Source: Exiguobacterium aestuarii (lineage in GTDB: Bacteria > Bacillota > Bacilli > Exiguobacteriales > Exiguobacteriaceae). Taken from it: a stretch of DNA of 64,000 bases. This document shows positions 34,529 through 43,872 of this stretch, in pieces (within the stretch, counting starts at the first letter, position 1; every line of letters starts with the position of its first letter). Location of the stretch: positions 1 through 64,000 of the forward strand of contig NZ_JAIVAC010000003.1 in the NCBI RefSeq assembly GCF_020171655.1, given 5' to 3'. The translations under genes and the position numbers were made by a program. Below the pieces are notes generated by a model. That model did no database searches. It was not told where the DNA came from and saw nothing but the letters and a program-made list of their open reading frames with translations.

Positions 34529-35905
34529 TCAATATTTTTTCTTTTTCTTTTTCTCGAACACGACGACCGATTCAACGTGAGACGTCTGCGGGAACATATC
34601 ATACGGTTGCACGTAATTGACCTTGTATCCCGCTTTCATCAACTGATCGGCATCTCGCGCGAGCGTTTGCGGGTTACATGATACGTAAACGATTCGTTTC
34701 GTCTTCGATGAAATAATCGAGTTGATTAATTGATGATCCATCCCTGTTCGTGGCGGATCGACGACCACGACATCTGGAATCCAGCCATCTTTCACCCAAC
34801 GTGGGATCCAGTGCTCGGCACGTCCTTCGACATACGTGACATGGTTATAGCCATTTTCACGCATATGATCATTCGCATCTTCGACCGCTTCCGGTACGAC
34901 TTCCATCCCGCGAATTTCTTTTGCATAAGGTGCCAACCAAAGACCGATTGAACCGACACCTGCATAGGCATCGATGACACGTTCTTCACCTGTTAGCCCT
35001 GCCGCTTCAACGACTTCACGATACATTTTTTCAGTTTGTGCCGGATTCAATTGGAAGAATGCACGTGGTGATAGATGATAATGCACATCATCAAGTTGTT
35101 CATCCATCTTCTCTTGTCCTGCGATATGAACCGTCCGATAACCAAAAATCACACCTGAACGATTCGCGTTGATGTTGATATGGAATGAGACGACGTTTGG
35201 CAATTCCATGATTCGGTCACTTAATTCATCTAAATCCGGAACATCTTCATGTCCGACGACCAAAACGACTTGTACATCATTCGTTTTGTAACCTGAGCGA
35301 ACGACGACCGTCCGAGCATAACCTGTGTCACGACGTGCATCGTAGACGGGAATGTCGAGTTCGTTTAAAATACGGACAATCGCATTGTTGATGTTTGTCG
35401 TGTCACGTTGTTGAACCATACAGTGCTCGATTGGTACGAGATGGTTCGAATTCGGCTTGTAAAGACCGGACACGATTTCCCCACGGCGTGTACCGAGCGG
35501 GAACTGTGATTTATTGCGGTAATACCACGGATCATCCATACCGATTGTCGGACGGATATCCGATTTGTCCACGTTGAGTTTTGTCTTTTGACGGAAAGCA
35601 TTTCGAACGATTTCTTCCTTATACTCCATCTGCAGACGTGAACTCATATGTTGGATTTGACATCCACCACACTCATCGTAAATCGGACAAGGTGCTTTAA
35701 CGCGATCTTTTGAGTCATTATCGCGTTTGACGACACGTGCCTCCGCGTAGTTTTTTTCGACACGCGTGATTTCAACTTTTGCTCGTTCTCCCGGCAATAA
35801 GTTCGGAATGAAGATAACCATGCGATTGATTGTCGCAATGCCTTCTCCATTGATGCCAAGTCGTTCGACTGTGACATCTTTAAAATCTCCTGTAATTAAT
35901 TTCAA
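34529..35905 (-). CDS. rlmD: 23S rRNA (uracil-C5)-methyltransferase, RlmD/RlmCD type
   Basis: 458 residues. N-terminal TRAM RNA-binding domain (about 1-60), iron-sulfur-type cysteines C-x5-C-x2-C in CPIYDECGGCQ and a fourth Cys in IEHCMVQ, then an AdoMet methyltransferase domain with AYAGVGSIGL, VVVDPPRTG and nucleophile Cys in YVSCNPQTLARD. Makes m5U in 23S rRNA (both U747 and U1939 sites in B. subtilis RlmCD). Its start overlaps the SE1561-type gene by four bases. An odd KKKKKKY tail ends the protein. Confidence 0.88.
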   Translation of the reverse strand: MKLITGDFKDVTVERLGINGEGIATINRMVIFIPNLLPGERAKVEITRVEKNYAEARVVKRDNDSKDRVKAPCPIYDECGGCQIQHMSSRLQMEYKEEIVRNAFRQKTKLNVDKSDIRPTIGMDDPWYYRNKSQFPLGTRRGEIVSGLYKPNSNHLVPIEHCMVQQRDTTNINNAIVRILNELDIPVYDARRDTGYARTVVVRSGYKTNDVQVVLVVGHEDVPDLDELSDRIMELPNVVSFHININANRSGVIFGYRTVHIAGQEKMDEQLDDVHYHLSPRAFFQLNPAQTEKMYREVVEAAGLTGEERVIDAYAGVGSIGLWLAPYAKEIRGMEVVPEAVEDANDHMRENGYNHVTYVEGRAEHWIPRWVKDGWIPDVVVVDPPRTGMDHQLINSIISSKTKRIVYVSCNPQTLARDADQLMKAGYKVNYVQPYDMFPQTSHVESVVVFEKKKKKKY

Positions 35906-36111
35906 TCTGATTCATCCTTTCGAGACGATTGTTCTAGGTCTTTGGCGTAACGCACAACTTTGGCGCGCAACGAATCAATGTCGGCTAACAGGCGATGTAA
36001 ATCTTCAGGTGTCGTATGCTCATCTAGCGTATTGACCGATAGACATAGCAATTCCGTTCTCGATTTTAGGACGTTCATCTTTCCGGCGGTATCTGTACGT
36101 GATTTACCCAT
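35902..36111 (-). CDS. SE1561 family small protein
   Basis: 69 residues, helical, no membrane segment. The start MGKSRTDTAGKMNVLKSRTELL and the LHRLLADIDSLRAKV segment fit the SE1561 family as I recall it, a small Bacillales family of unknown function. Overlaps rlmD by ATGA, so it is probably translated together with it. ATG with AAAGGAG upstream. Confidence 0.65.
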   Translation of the reverse strand: MGKSRTDTAGKMNVLKSRTELLCLSVNTLDEHTTPEDLHRLLADIDSLRAKVVRYAKDLEQSSRKDESD

Positions 36112-36196
36112 CTTGTAATCGCTCCTTTGGTTCGTGACAAAGAGTTGCTATTATAGCATACTATTTCGTGTAACTTGATGAAAAGGTGGAATCCAC

Positions 36197-37303
36197 ATGC
36201 AAAACATCTCCCCAACCTTCGACCCTTGGGAAGCCTATCTCGACCAAGTCGAACATGGTCGACTCGTCTTATCCAACGTCGAAGTAACCACAACAAAATT
36301 GTGTAACATGCGCTGCGAGCACTGTGCGGTCGGTTATATGCTCGACCAAACGGAAGAACCGGAAGTGCCGCTCGAGCTGTTGATTCAACGGTTAGATGAA
36401 ATCGAACATTTACGCGCTTTCTCCATCACAGGTGGCGAGCCGATGTTATCGATGAAATCGGTTCGCAACTATGTCGTCCCGCTGTTACGTTATGCAAAAG
36501 AACGTGGAGCACGTACGCAAATCAACTCGAACTTGACGTTACCGTTATCTCGCTATCATCTTATTACCCCTTACTTGGACGTTTTGCACATTTCGCATAA
36601 CTGGGGCACCGATGCCGATTTCCTTGAAGGTGGATTCGCGATGATGGACCGGAAACCGAGTGAAGAGGCCCGGTTAAAAATGCTCCAAACGATGAAAGAT
36701 AACGCACGCGCGCTCACGGCCGAAGGCGTCATTGTGTCGGCAGAAACGATGATTAACAAACGAACGATTCCTCATTTGAAAGAAATCCATGAAGAAATTG
36801 TATCGCTCGGTTGCCAAAGGCATGAGGTTCACCCAATGTACCCCGCAGACTGGGCTAGCGCCCTCGAATCGGCATCGCTCGCGGATACACGACAAGCCAT
36901 TCACGACTTGCTCGATGTCCGTGACGAGAACGTCTGGATGTTGTTCGGCACGTTACCATTCTACGCATGTTCTGATTTGCCGGAAGATCGCGCTTTATTG
37001 AAACGACTTCATGAATCGAAAAACGTGACGGTCCGAAACGATCCGGACGGCCGTTCACGCCTTAACACGAACATCTTTGATGGTCAGATTATTGTGACGG
37101 ATTTTGGTGACGAGCTCGGTACACTCGGTACGGTATACGACACGTCCTTCCAAGAAGCGTACGATACATGGACGAACAGTCAATTGAACGCTACGCTTTC
37201 TTGTCATTGTCCCGCTGTGAAATGCCTTGGACCAAACGCACTCGTCAAGCAAGCTTATTATCCGAAGGTCGATTTCCAATCTCGTAAAGCTACTTCGTTT
37301 TAA
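36197..37303 (+). CDS. yfkAB: Radical SAM/CxCxxxxC protein YfkAB
   Basis: 368 residues. Radical SAM cluster at C36-x3-C40-x2-C43 (CNMRCEHC), followed by SITGGEPML, and a C-terminal CHCPAVKC (C-x-C-x4-C) that probably binds a second cluster and names the family. In some B. subtilis annotations this protein is split as YfkA and YfkB; here it is a single frame. Reaction unknown. ATG with AAAAGGTGG upstream. Single gene followed by a small membrane-protein gene. Confidence 0.88.
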   Translation: MQNISPTFDPWEAYLDQVEHGRLVLSNVEVTTTKLCNMRCEHCAVGYMLDQTEEPEVPLELLIQRLDEIEHLRAFSITGGEPMLSMKSVRNYVVPLLRYAKERGARTQINSNLTLPLSRYHLITPYLDVLHISHNWGTDADFLEGGFAMMDRKPSEEARLKMLQTMKDNARALTAEGVIVSAETMINKRTIPHLKEIHEEIVSLGCQRHEVHPMYPADWASALESASLADTRQAIHDLLDVRDENVWMLFGTLPFYACSDLPEDRALLKRLHESKNVTVRNDPDGRSRLNTNIFDGQIIVTDFGDELGTLGTVYDTSFQEAYDTWTNSQLNATLSCHCPAVKCLGPNALVKQAYYPKVDFQSRKATSF

Positions 37304-37356
37304 TTATTTCGATTCGGGAAATGTTCTGTATATTAACTGAATCGAGGTGTATATAG

Positions 37357-37551
37357 ATGACAGCGATTTATGTATTCATGATCACTGTAATGGCCATTAT
37401 TATTTTTGGTGGTGTGCTCAGCATCTTATTGACAGCCGCATTCGTTTCAGACAAAGTAGAGCATGATGAAATGTTTAGTCAAGGCAGTTGGGATGATGAA
37501 TTGCTTCACTTGAATCACTCTCCACAACCGATTGACGACACGAAAAGCTGA
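37357..37551 (+). CDS. Small single-pass membrane protein
   Basis: 64 residues: one membrane helix (about 4-30, VFMITVMAIIIFGGVLSILLTAAFV) and a short acidic tail. Upstream GAGGTG gives a fair RBS. A terminator follows. Family not recognised. Confidence 0.6.
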   Translation: MTAIYVFMITVMAIIIFGGVLSILLTAAFVSDKVEHDEMFSQGSWDDELLHLNHSPQPIDDTKS

Positions 37552-37571
37552 GAACTTTCTCGGCTTTTTAC
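37540..37571 (+). terminator. Terminator
   Basis: AAAAGCTGAGA pairs with TCTCGGCTTTT, followed by T. It starts inside the last codons of the small membrane protein. Confidence 0.75.
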
Positions 37572-37593
37572 TTTGACTTCATGAGGTGAATCC

Positions 37594-38736
37594 ATGCTCC
37601 GCTTTCGTTTTATGATTTTACTATTGATTGTCTTTATATCCGGCTTGATTCAAGGTGCGCTCATTCCCCTTCTGTCCACGTTGATTGAACGTGACGGAGC
37701 ACCTGCTTGGGTGAACGGATTGAATGCAACGATGCTCTATGTCGGGGTAATCGTTTCTGCACCGCTCCTTGAGCGCTTCGTCCGAAAGTACGGATTTCGT
37801 CCAACAATCGTCTTAGGCATTGTGTTAACCGCATTCGCGACTTTCGCTTTGCCCATCTGGCCGTCTTTACTCGTGTGGGCGATGATGCGCTTCTTCATCG
37901 GATTCGGTGACTCTGCCCTCCACTATGGTTCACAAGTGTGGGTGACATCTTCTACGGATAAGCGCAGTCTCGGTCGCGCGATGGCGTATTATGGGATGTC
38001 GTTCAGTCTAGGTTTCGCCGTCGGACCTTTACTTGCACCACTTGTCGATCTATGGTTTTGGTTACCGTTTTTGATTATCGTCTTTTTCTGTCTTGCCTCA
38101 TTGATGCTCGTCTTTAAAGTCGAGAATGAGTTCCCTGAAATCGAGAAAGTGAAGACGGATTCGAAGGGACGCATCCGGTTGATTCTAGTCGGTGCGGGAT
38201 ACACGCTTCTCCCTGCGTTTACATACGGATTCCTGGAAGCGAGCTTGAATGCCAACTTCCCAATCTTTACGTCGCGTAACGGGATGAGCCTGACAGAGAC
38301 GAGTACACTGATTACGACGTTCATCGTCATGTCGATCGTCGTCCAACTCCCTCTCGGTCGACTCGCTGACTTGTATGGGAAGAAACGAATTTTGCAAATC
38401 GTTCTGGCGTTCGGTACACTCGTCTTCGCTTTAGCGAATCTTGTCGTCGATCACTATGTCGGTCTACTCGTGCTGTTCGCTCTTGCCGGCGCAGGGTTAG
38501 GGTCGACGTATTCACTTGGTCTAGCACACATGACAGAGGTGCTCCCTCGCTCCCTCCTCCCGACTGGCAACATGCTGTATAGCATCTCATTCAGTATCGG
38601 CTCGATTTCAGGACCGATGATCGGCGCCTATTGGTTGTCGCTTCCGAAAGAGGTTTACTTCTTCATGTATACGCTGATTTTAGGCATTCTCGCATTGCGA
38701 CTCTTCACGTCAACATCCAAACCAATCAATATATAA
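37594..38736 (+). CDS. MFS transporter
   Basis: 380 residues, about 12 helices. The loop 2-3 motif is relaxed (ERFVRKYGFRPTI) but loop 8-9 carries GRLADLYGKKRIL, a good MFS motif A copy. Resembles B. subtilis YfkF-type and related drug or sugar-efflux carriers; substrate not predictable. In B. subtilis yfkF also lies close to yfkA/yfkB, which supports that relation. ATG with GAGGTG upstream. Confidence 0.78.
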   Translation: MLRFRFMILLLIVFISGLIQGALIPLLSTLIERDGAPAWVNGLNATMLYVGVIVSAPLLERFVRKYGFRPTIVLGIVLTAFATFALPIWPSLLVWAMMRFFIGFGDSALHYGSQVWVTSSTDKRSLGRAMAYYGMSFSLGFAVGPLLAPLVDLWFWLPFLIIVFFCLASLMLVFKVENEFPEIEKVKTDSKGRIRLILVGAGYTLLPAFTYGFLEASLNANFPIFTSRNGMSLTETSTLITTFIVMSIVVQLPLGRLADLYGKKRILQIVLAFGTLVFALANLVVDHYVGLLVLFALAGAGLGSTYSLGLAHMTEVLPRSLLPTGNMLYSISFSIGSISGPMIGAYWLSLPKEVYFFMYTLILGILALRLFTSTSKPINI

Positions 38737-38775
38737 AAAGAGGCAGATGGTTCCCATGAACCATCTGCCTCTTTC
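38736..38775. terminator. Bidirectional terminator
   Basis: AAAGAGGCAGATGGTTC-CCAT-GAACCATCTGCCTCTTT, a 17-base stem between converging genes. Confidence 0.92.
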
Positions 38776-39076
38776 ATTCTACAACTCGATCCATCTCTTC
38801 ATCGTTTAACTGCAACGCCTGGATGAACACTTCATCTAGTGCGAACGGCTCCGTGTCCAGCGAGGCGAGGACTTCCGATTTCAACGTCACCTCTACGACA
38901 CGGTCTTCGAACTGCCATCTCGTCTGAATGTCATCCCCTTGTCTCGTCGCGCGGGTCGCCACAGGACCGTGACGTTCTTTTAAACTCTGACTCACGCACT
39001 TCATCACGTACTTGACGTACTCATCTTTCGGTTGACGCGAGATGAGGATATTACGGACGATTCGATTTCTAGTCAT
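38774..39076 (-). CDS. Hypothetical protein
   Basis: 100 residues, soluble, mixed alpha/beta composition, no cysteine-pair or catalytic motif except one lone Cys. The ATG follows GGAAGGAGG by a good distance and the gene ends at a strong terminator, so it is likely real. No family recognised. Confidence 0.65.
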   Translation of the reverse strand: MTRNRIVRNILISRQPKDEYVKYVMKCVSQSLKERHGPVATRATRQGDDIQTRWQFEDRVVEVTLKSEVLASLDTEPFALDEVFIQALQLNDEEMDRVVE

Positions 39077-39209
39077 TGTTTTTCCTCCTTCCTTTGAATG
39101 ATTGCGTACGCAAGTCTTTACAAACGAAGACCGATTTCCGAGCTTAAAATTCAGAATTTTTAATTTATTTTGTCATGGGATTTTAATTCCGTCAACTCCG
39201 TCTCTTTTT

Positions 39210-40154
39210 TCAATGACTCACGCTTCGTTTTTTCACGCGCTTCCCTTGAAAATAAGTAGACAAATAAATCCCTACGATAACGAAAATGAGTCCGACAATC
39301 GCGTTCCACGGAATCGTCTCACCGAGTAAAATACCTGACAACATGACACCAAATAAGGGAACTAGGAAGATATAAAGTGAAATCCGACTGACTGGATTAT
39401 GTTTCATCAACGTATTCCAGAGTGTAAAGCCAATCGCTGACAACATCGCTAAATAGAAGAGGAACGCAATCGTCTGTCCGGTGTATGGCATCGAGATCCA
39501 ACTTGGGTCTAACAAGTAGCCGATGATGAGCAATCCAATCGAACCAATCACCATCGCCCAAGCTGTCATCGGGGCAACATCATATTCTTTCGAATAATCC
39601 TTCGCAATCAAATTCCCGAACGCACCACTTACCATCGCCAAAATCAACAAAACTTCGCCTAACCCAAAACCGACCTCCGTACCAGTTGCCGGCCAGTTCG
39701 CGATCACGATTCCAGAAAAGCCAAACGTCAAAGCAAGTCCTTTCAAACGATTCAATTTGTCATCATCATAGCGGATATGAGCGAGTGCCATTTGGAAGAA
39801 CGATGTCGACCCGGCAATGATTGACCCTTGTACTCCAGTCGAAATTGAGAGTCCGATATAAAAGAACAAATATTGAAGAAACGTTAAAAAAGAACCGAGA
39901 TGCGCATACGCTCTAAACTTCTTAGGCGTCAATCGAATCGAACGTTTCAATACCGTCTGACTGATGATGAGCAGAAGAACCCCGGCGAGTAAGAAGCGCT
40001 CGCCTGCGAACAACAACTGTTGACCATATTCGTTCGACTGAATATCCAACTTCTCATAGCTCAGTTTGATGAACGGGAACGCACTCCCCCATAACAACGT
40101 ATTAAAAATCGCCAAAAACGCCACTGTCCATGGGCGTTGAAATATATTTTGCAT
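39210..40154 (-). CDS. EamA/DMT family transporter
   Basis: 314 residues with ten hydrophobic helices arranged as two EamA repeats (about 10-150 and 165-305). Repeat 1 begins LAIFNTLLWGSAFPFIK, a usual EamA opening. Exporter of metabolites or amino acids in characterised relatives; substrate unknown. Basic tail (QGKRVKKRSVSH). Divergent from pfeT. AAGGAG lies upstream of the ATG. Confidence 0.8.
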   Translation of the reverse strand: MQNIFQRPWTVAFLAIFNTLLWGSAFPFIKLSYEKLDIQSNEYGQQLLFAGERFLLAGVLLLIISQTVLKRSIRLTPKKFRAYAHLGSFLTFLQYLFFYIGLSISTGVQGSIIAGSTSFFQMALAHIRYDDDKLNRLKGLALTFGFSGIVIANWPATGTEVGFGLGEVLLILAMVSGAFGNLIAKDYSKEYDVAPMTAWAMVIGSIGLLIIGYLLDPSWISMPYTGQTIAFLFYLAMLSAIGFTLWNTLMKHNPVSRISLYIFLVPLFGVMLSGILLGETIPWNAIVGLIFVIVGIYLSTYFQGKRVKKRSVSH

Positions 40155-40219
40155 GACACAAAAACTCCTTAATCTTTTTATTTGTGAGTCACTGATGAGC
40201 GTGTTAGAATGAACCTAAA

Positions 40220-40234
40220 TAATAATTATTATAA
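40220..40234. promoter_or_regulatory. PerR-box-like palindrome upstream of pfeT
   Basis: TAATAATTATTATAA matches 13 of 14 defined positions of TTATAATnATTATAA. It lies ten bases upstream of the putative pfeT -35 and 66 bases upstream of the divergent EamA gene. B. subtilis pfeT is a known PerR target. Confidence 0.5.
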
Positions 40235-40243
40235 ATAAAGGGA

Positions 40244-40273
40244 TTGAGTCAATTAAAGACTAAAACCTTATAT
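40244..40273 (+). promoter_or_regulatory. Putative pfeT promoter
   Basis: TTGAGT (40244-40249) and TTATAT (40268-40273) with an 18-base spacer. Confidence 0.4.
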
Positions 40274-40288
40274 TAAGCCAATTGAAGA

Positions 40289-40313
40289 TGATAATCATCA
40301 TCAATCATTATCA
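40289..40313. promoter_or_regulatory. Fur-box-like sequence upstream of pfeT
   Basis: TGATAATCATCATCA matches 13 of 14 defined positions of the minimal Fur box TGATAATnATTATCA, and a further inverted half ATTATCA ends at 40313. It lies just downstream of the putative -10. Confidence 0.5.
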
Positions 40314-40353
40314 TTTAATCGAGATTTATTCTCAATTAGAAAGAAGGGATTCT

Positions 40354-42261
40354 ATGAACGTCCAATCGGTTACACACGAAAAAAGCCACGTTTTCAAACG
40401 GGCTAGCTGGTACGAACATATCGAATTGATTATGGCGCTCATTAGCGGTGTATTGATTGTACTCGCTTATATCGCCGAAACACAAGAAGGAGCTCCTTGG
40501 ATTCATGTCACGCTTTACTTATCTGCCTTTTTCATCGGAGGATATGCAAAAGCGAAAGAGGGAATCACGGACACGATTGAAACAAAGTCTTTGAACGTGG
40601 AACTACTCATGATTATCGCTGCCATCGGCGCCGCATCCATCGGCTATTGGATGGAAGGTGCGATTTTAATCTTTATTTTTGCTCTATCAGGTGCCCTCGA
40701 AACTTACACAATGAATAAAAATGAACGCGCACTTGAATCGTTGATGGAGCTACAACCTGAACAAGCAACTCGTTTAACCGATTCTGACGCACTTGAAGTT
40801 GTCCATATTGATGATTTGAAAGTTGGAGACCAGATTTATGTCCGTCCAGGCGAACGCATCCCTGTTGACGGGCGAATCATGAAAGGAAGCGCATCTGTCG
40901 AAGAAGCCGCCATCACAGGAGAGTCTGTCCCGGTTGACCGACAAGTCGGAGATGACGTGTTCGGCTCAAGCGTCAACTTAAACGGTGTCTTGACGATTGA
41001 AGTGACTAAGCTTGCGACCGAGACGTTGTTCCAAAAAATCATTCAAATGGTCCAGCAAGCGCAGGAAGAAAAGTCACCTTCTGCGCAGTTCATCGACCGC
41101 TACGAAGGGCGATATGTACAAGTTGTTCTTCTATCCGTCGCAGCCATCATCCTGCTCGGCCCCTTCTTCACGTCATGGTCTCTCGAAACGAGCATTTATC
41201 GCGGAATGATTTTACTTGTCGTCGCTTCCCCTTGTGCCCTTGTTGCCGCCATCACGCCTGCTGCCCTAGCAGCCATCGCCTCATCCGCGAAACACGGGAT
41301 CCTGTTCAAAGGTGGTGCTCATATCGAGAACATGGGACGGTTGAAAGCGATCGCATTTGATAAAACCGGAACGCTCACGATCGGGAAACCAGTCGTCCAA
41401 GAAGCGCTTACCTCACCTGATTTACAGGAAATCGAGGTCAACCGAATCGTTAGTTTGATTGAAGAGCATTCGATGCATCCGCTCGCAGAGGCACTTGTCT
41501 CTTATACCGGAAAACATACCGGCGAGATGACGCACTTTAAAGACATCACCGGTTCTGGAATCGAGGCGACAATTGACGGGACGACATATCGCGTCGGTAA
41601 ACAGAAGTTCGCTGACCGAAGTGGTGACTTCTTCAAAGAAGATGTGGAACGACTGAAAGAAGCCGGTCACACACTCGTGTTTATTAGTGATGACTCCCGT
41701 ACAATCGGCGCCTATGCCCTACGAGACACATTGCGGTCCGAGGCTAAAGTAGCAATCAAGCGTCTGAATGACCTCGGAATCGCGACAATCATGATTACGG
41801 GAGATAATGAAGCGACTGCTCGTGCCATCGCAAATGAAGCTGGATTGACACGTTATATTGCCGAATGTTTACCAGAAGAAAAAGTTTCACAAATCAAAGC
41901 GTTACGTGAAGAGTACGGTTCAATTGGAATGATAGGCGACGGCATCAATGACGCACCTGCCCTTGCGACCGCTGATGTCGGAATCGCGATGGGTGAAGGA
42001 ACCGATGCTGCTCTTGAAACAGCCGATGTCGTCTTGATGAAAAATGACCTCATGCGTTTGAGCGACGCCATTCGCCAATCACGCAAGCTGAACCGAATCG
42101 TCCTACAAAACGTCGTCTTTGCGCTCGGTGTCATTCTCGTCCTTATTGCCACAAACATTTTCGAACTGCTCATCATGCCGTTCGCGGTCGTCGGACACGA
42201 GGGTTCTACTATTCTGGTCATCTTGAATGGACTTCGTCTTCTCACCTCTTCATGGGAGTAA
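40354..42261 (+). CDS. pfeT: P1B-4 type metal efflux ATPase, PfeT (ZosA)-like
   Basis: 635 residues. P-type ATPase without N-terminal metal-binding domain. TGES phosphatase loop at about 188-191, SPC metal motif at 292-294, phosphorylated D336 in DKTGTLT, HP motif in SMHPLAEA, hinge [10 protein letters not shown], and a terminal-helix HEGST motif (H615) followed by LNGLRLL. SPC plus HEG(S/G)T defines the P1B-4 group, which exports Fe(II) (also Co or Zn). B. subtilis PfeT exports Fe(II) under peroxide stress. ATG at 40354 with AAGAAGGG upstream; the frame is open from 40282. PerR- and Fur-like boxes precede it. Confidence 0.87.
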   Translation: MNVQSVTHEKSHVFKRASWYEHIELIMALISGVLIVLAYIAETQEGAPWIHVTLYLSAFFIGGYAKAKEGITDTIETKSLNVELLMIIAAIGAASIGYWMEGAILIFIFALSGALETYTMNKNERALESLMELQPEQATRLTDSDALEVVHIDDLKVGDQIYVRPGERIPVDGRIMKGSASVEEAAITGESVPVDRQVGDDVFGSSVNLNGVLTIEVTKLATETLFQKIIQMVQQAQEEKSPSAQFIDRYEGRYVQVVLLSVAAIILLGPFFTSWSLETSIYRGMILLVVASPCALVAAITPAALAAIASSAKHGILFKGGAHIENMGRLKAIAFDKTGTLTIGKPVVQEALTSPDLQEIEVNRIVSLIEEHSMHPLAEALVSYTGKHTGEMTHFKDITGSGIEATIDGTTYRVGKQKFADRSGDFFKEDVERLKEAGHTLVFISDDSRTIGAYALRDTLRSEAKVAIKRLNDLGIATIMITGDNEATARAIANEAGLTRYIAECLPEEKVSQIKALREEYGSIGMIGDGINDAPALATADVGIAMGEGTDAALETADVVLMKNDLMRLSDAIRQSRKLNRIVLQNVVFALGVILVLIATNIFELLIMPFAVVGHEGSTILVILNGLRLLTSSWE

Positions 42262-42378
42262 CCGATTCGACAAAATCGAATCGATGATTGAAACGATATG
42301 TCGATTTCGTTATAATTGAAACAATGTGTCTAAATAGACTGAAACAGATCGAAAGATTGGCTAAAGGTGGTACATGAT

Positions 42379-43305
42379 ATGAATACGATTGCAGTCATCG
42401 GCAAAGTGTTTGTCGATATTAAAGGAACATCTTTCGCACCGCTTCATAAAGATGCGAAAAATGTCGGCGACATCACTTTCTCTAATGGCGGAACAGGTCG
42501 GAACGTTGCTCAAAACTTAGGTGTACTCGGTAATGACGTTCGCTTCGTCTCAACTGTCACGAACGACCAAATCGGGGTCGGCGTCCTCGAGGAGTTACGT
42601 GGTTTACAGGTCAATGTCGATGGTGTCGATATGCTCGACGATAACGGAATGGGAATGTGGCTCGCCGTCATGGATAACAATGGCGACCTCCAAACATCGA
42701 TTTCGAAACAACCTGACGAAGCACGGATGGAAGAAGCGATTTTACGTCGAATCGACACAGTCTTTAAAGAGAGCGATGCGGTCGCAATCGACTTAGACTT
42801 GTCTGTTAACGTCTTAAACGAAACGATTGAACTTTGCCGTGAGATGGACTTGCCACTATACGGTGTGTGTGGCCACCTTTCTGTCATTGAACGGAACCGC
42901 CATTTACTTCAAGGCTTCACTGGATTCATCTGTAGCCGCGAAGAAGCGGAAATCTTGTCCGATATGTCAATCGTCACGGTGGATGACGCACTACGCGTCG
43001 CCGAAGTACTCGCCATGAAAGGTGCACCCCTCACAATCGTTACGATGAGTGAGCTCGGGGCTGTTTATGTCGACCTTCGTACGAATGAACAAGGTCACGT
43101 CCCGACAACGAAAGTAAAAGTGGCCGACTCTACTGGGGCCGGTGACTCATTCTTCTCCGCTGTCATCTCAGAACTGATGAAACAGCATCCAATCGAAGAT
43201 GCGCTTCGTCTCGGGATGCGTGTCGCAGGAAAAGTCATCGCGTCACACGAGAACGGATTGACGCAAGACATGTATGATTCATTAGAACAACCTACGCAAA
43301 AATGA
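42379..43305 (+). CDS. PfkB-family sugar/nucleoside kinase
   Basis: 308 residues. Ribokinase-fold kinase: N-terminal GGTGRNVAQNLGVLG (PfkB signature 1, about 36-50) and C-terminal DSTGAGDSFFSAV with the catalytic Asp in GAGD (about 255-262). It resembles the pseudouridine kinase/carbohydrate kinase branch, but substrate is not clear. No glycosidase such as psuG is adjacent. The ATG at 42379 follows AAAGGTGG by eight bases; an in-frame GTG at 42367 overlaps it. Terminator follows. Confidence 0.82.
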   Translation: MNTIAVIGKVFVDIKGTSFAPLHKDAKNVGDITFSNGGTGRNVAQNLGVLGNDVRFVSTVTNDQIGVGVLEELRGLQVNVDGVDMLDDNGMGMWLAVMDNNGDLQTSISKQPDEARMEEAILRRIDTVFKESDAVAIDLDLSVNVLNETIELCREMDLPLYGVCGHLSVIERNRHLLQGFTGFICSREEAEILSDMSIVTVDDALRVAEVLAMKGAPLTIVTMSELGAVYVDLRTNEQGHVPTTKVKVADSTGAGDSFFSAVISELMKQHPIEDALRLGMRVAGKVIASHENGLTQDMYDSLEQPTQK

Positions 43306-43310
43306 GTTGA

Positions 43311-43339
43311 ACGCATCGGCGAATCGTCGATGCGTTTTG
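43311..43339 (+). terminator. Terminator after the PfkB-family gene
   Basis: AACGCATCG and CGATGCGTT pair around about eight bases, followed by TTGTG; the U tract is short. Confidence 0.65.
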
Positions 43340-43372
43340 TGCAAAATTATAGGAATGAAAGGAACGATTTCA

Positions 43373-43810
43373 GTGGTTCGAACGAAATTAAGAAGTGCAA
43401 TCATTCTCATGAATGACCAAGATGAAGTGGCTTTGATTCGCCGCGAAAAAGAGAACGTCTTGTATTATGTATTCCCTGGAGGCGGAGTAGAATATGGGCA
43501 TACGACTGAAGAAACAGCCGTTCGTGAAGCGTTTGAAGAACTCGGCGTTCACGTCGAATTAGAAGGGGTTGCCGCCTATGTTGCCTTTAATAACGAGCTA
43601 AACCCTTACTATTGGGCGAAGATGACGGGTGGCGAATTCGGTACCGGGACGGGTGAAGAGTTCCAGGAAGAACAGACAAACGGATCCTATACCCCGATGT
43701 GGATTAAGCGATCGGCGTTACCCCATCTTCCGGTCCGTCCTCCATCGCTCGCTGAAAAGCTCGCCTCGCATGAGTCACGTTTTTACGATTTGACGTTATC
43801 TGAGGATTAA
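43373..43810 (+). CDS. Nudix hydrolase
   Basis: 145 residues. Nudix box GGGVEYGHTTEETAVREAFEELGV, with all key acids (final REAFEELG), at about residues 36-59. Hydrolyses a nucleoside-diphosphate-linked compound; target unknown. The GTG at 43373 is chosen because AAAGGA lies nine bases upstream; ATG codons further upstream fall in or before the preceding terminator. Confidence 0.82.
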   Translation: MVRTKLRSAIILMNDQDEVALIRREKENVLYYVFPGGGVEYGHTTEETAVREAFEELGVHVELEGVAAYVAFNNELNPYYWAKMTGGEFGTGTGEEFQEEQTNGSYTPMWIKRSALPHLPVRPPSLAEKLASHESRFYDLTLSED

Positions 43811-43872
43811 TCATGTGTATCCTCGACTGAATTCGGGAAACATTTTTATATTGACCGAGTCAGGAGGGTTTT

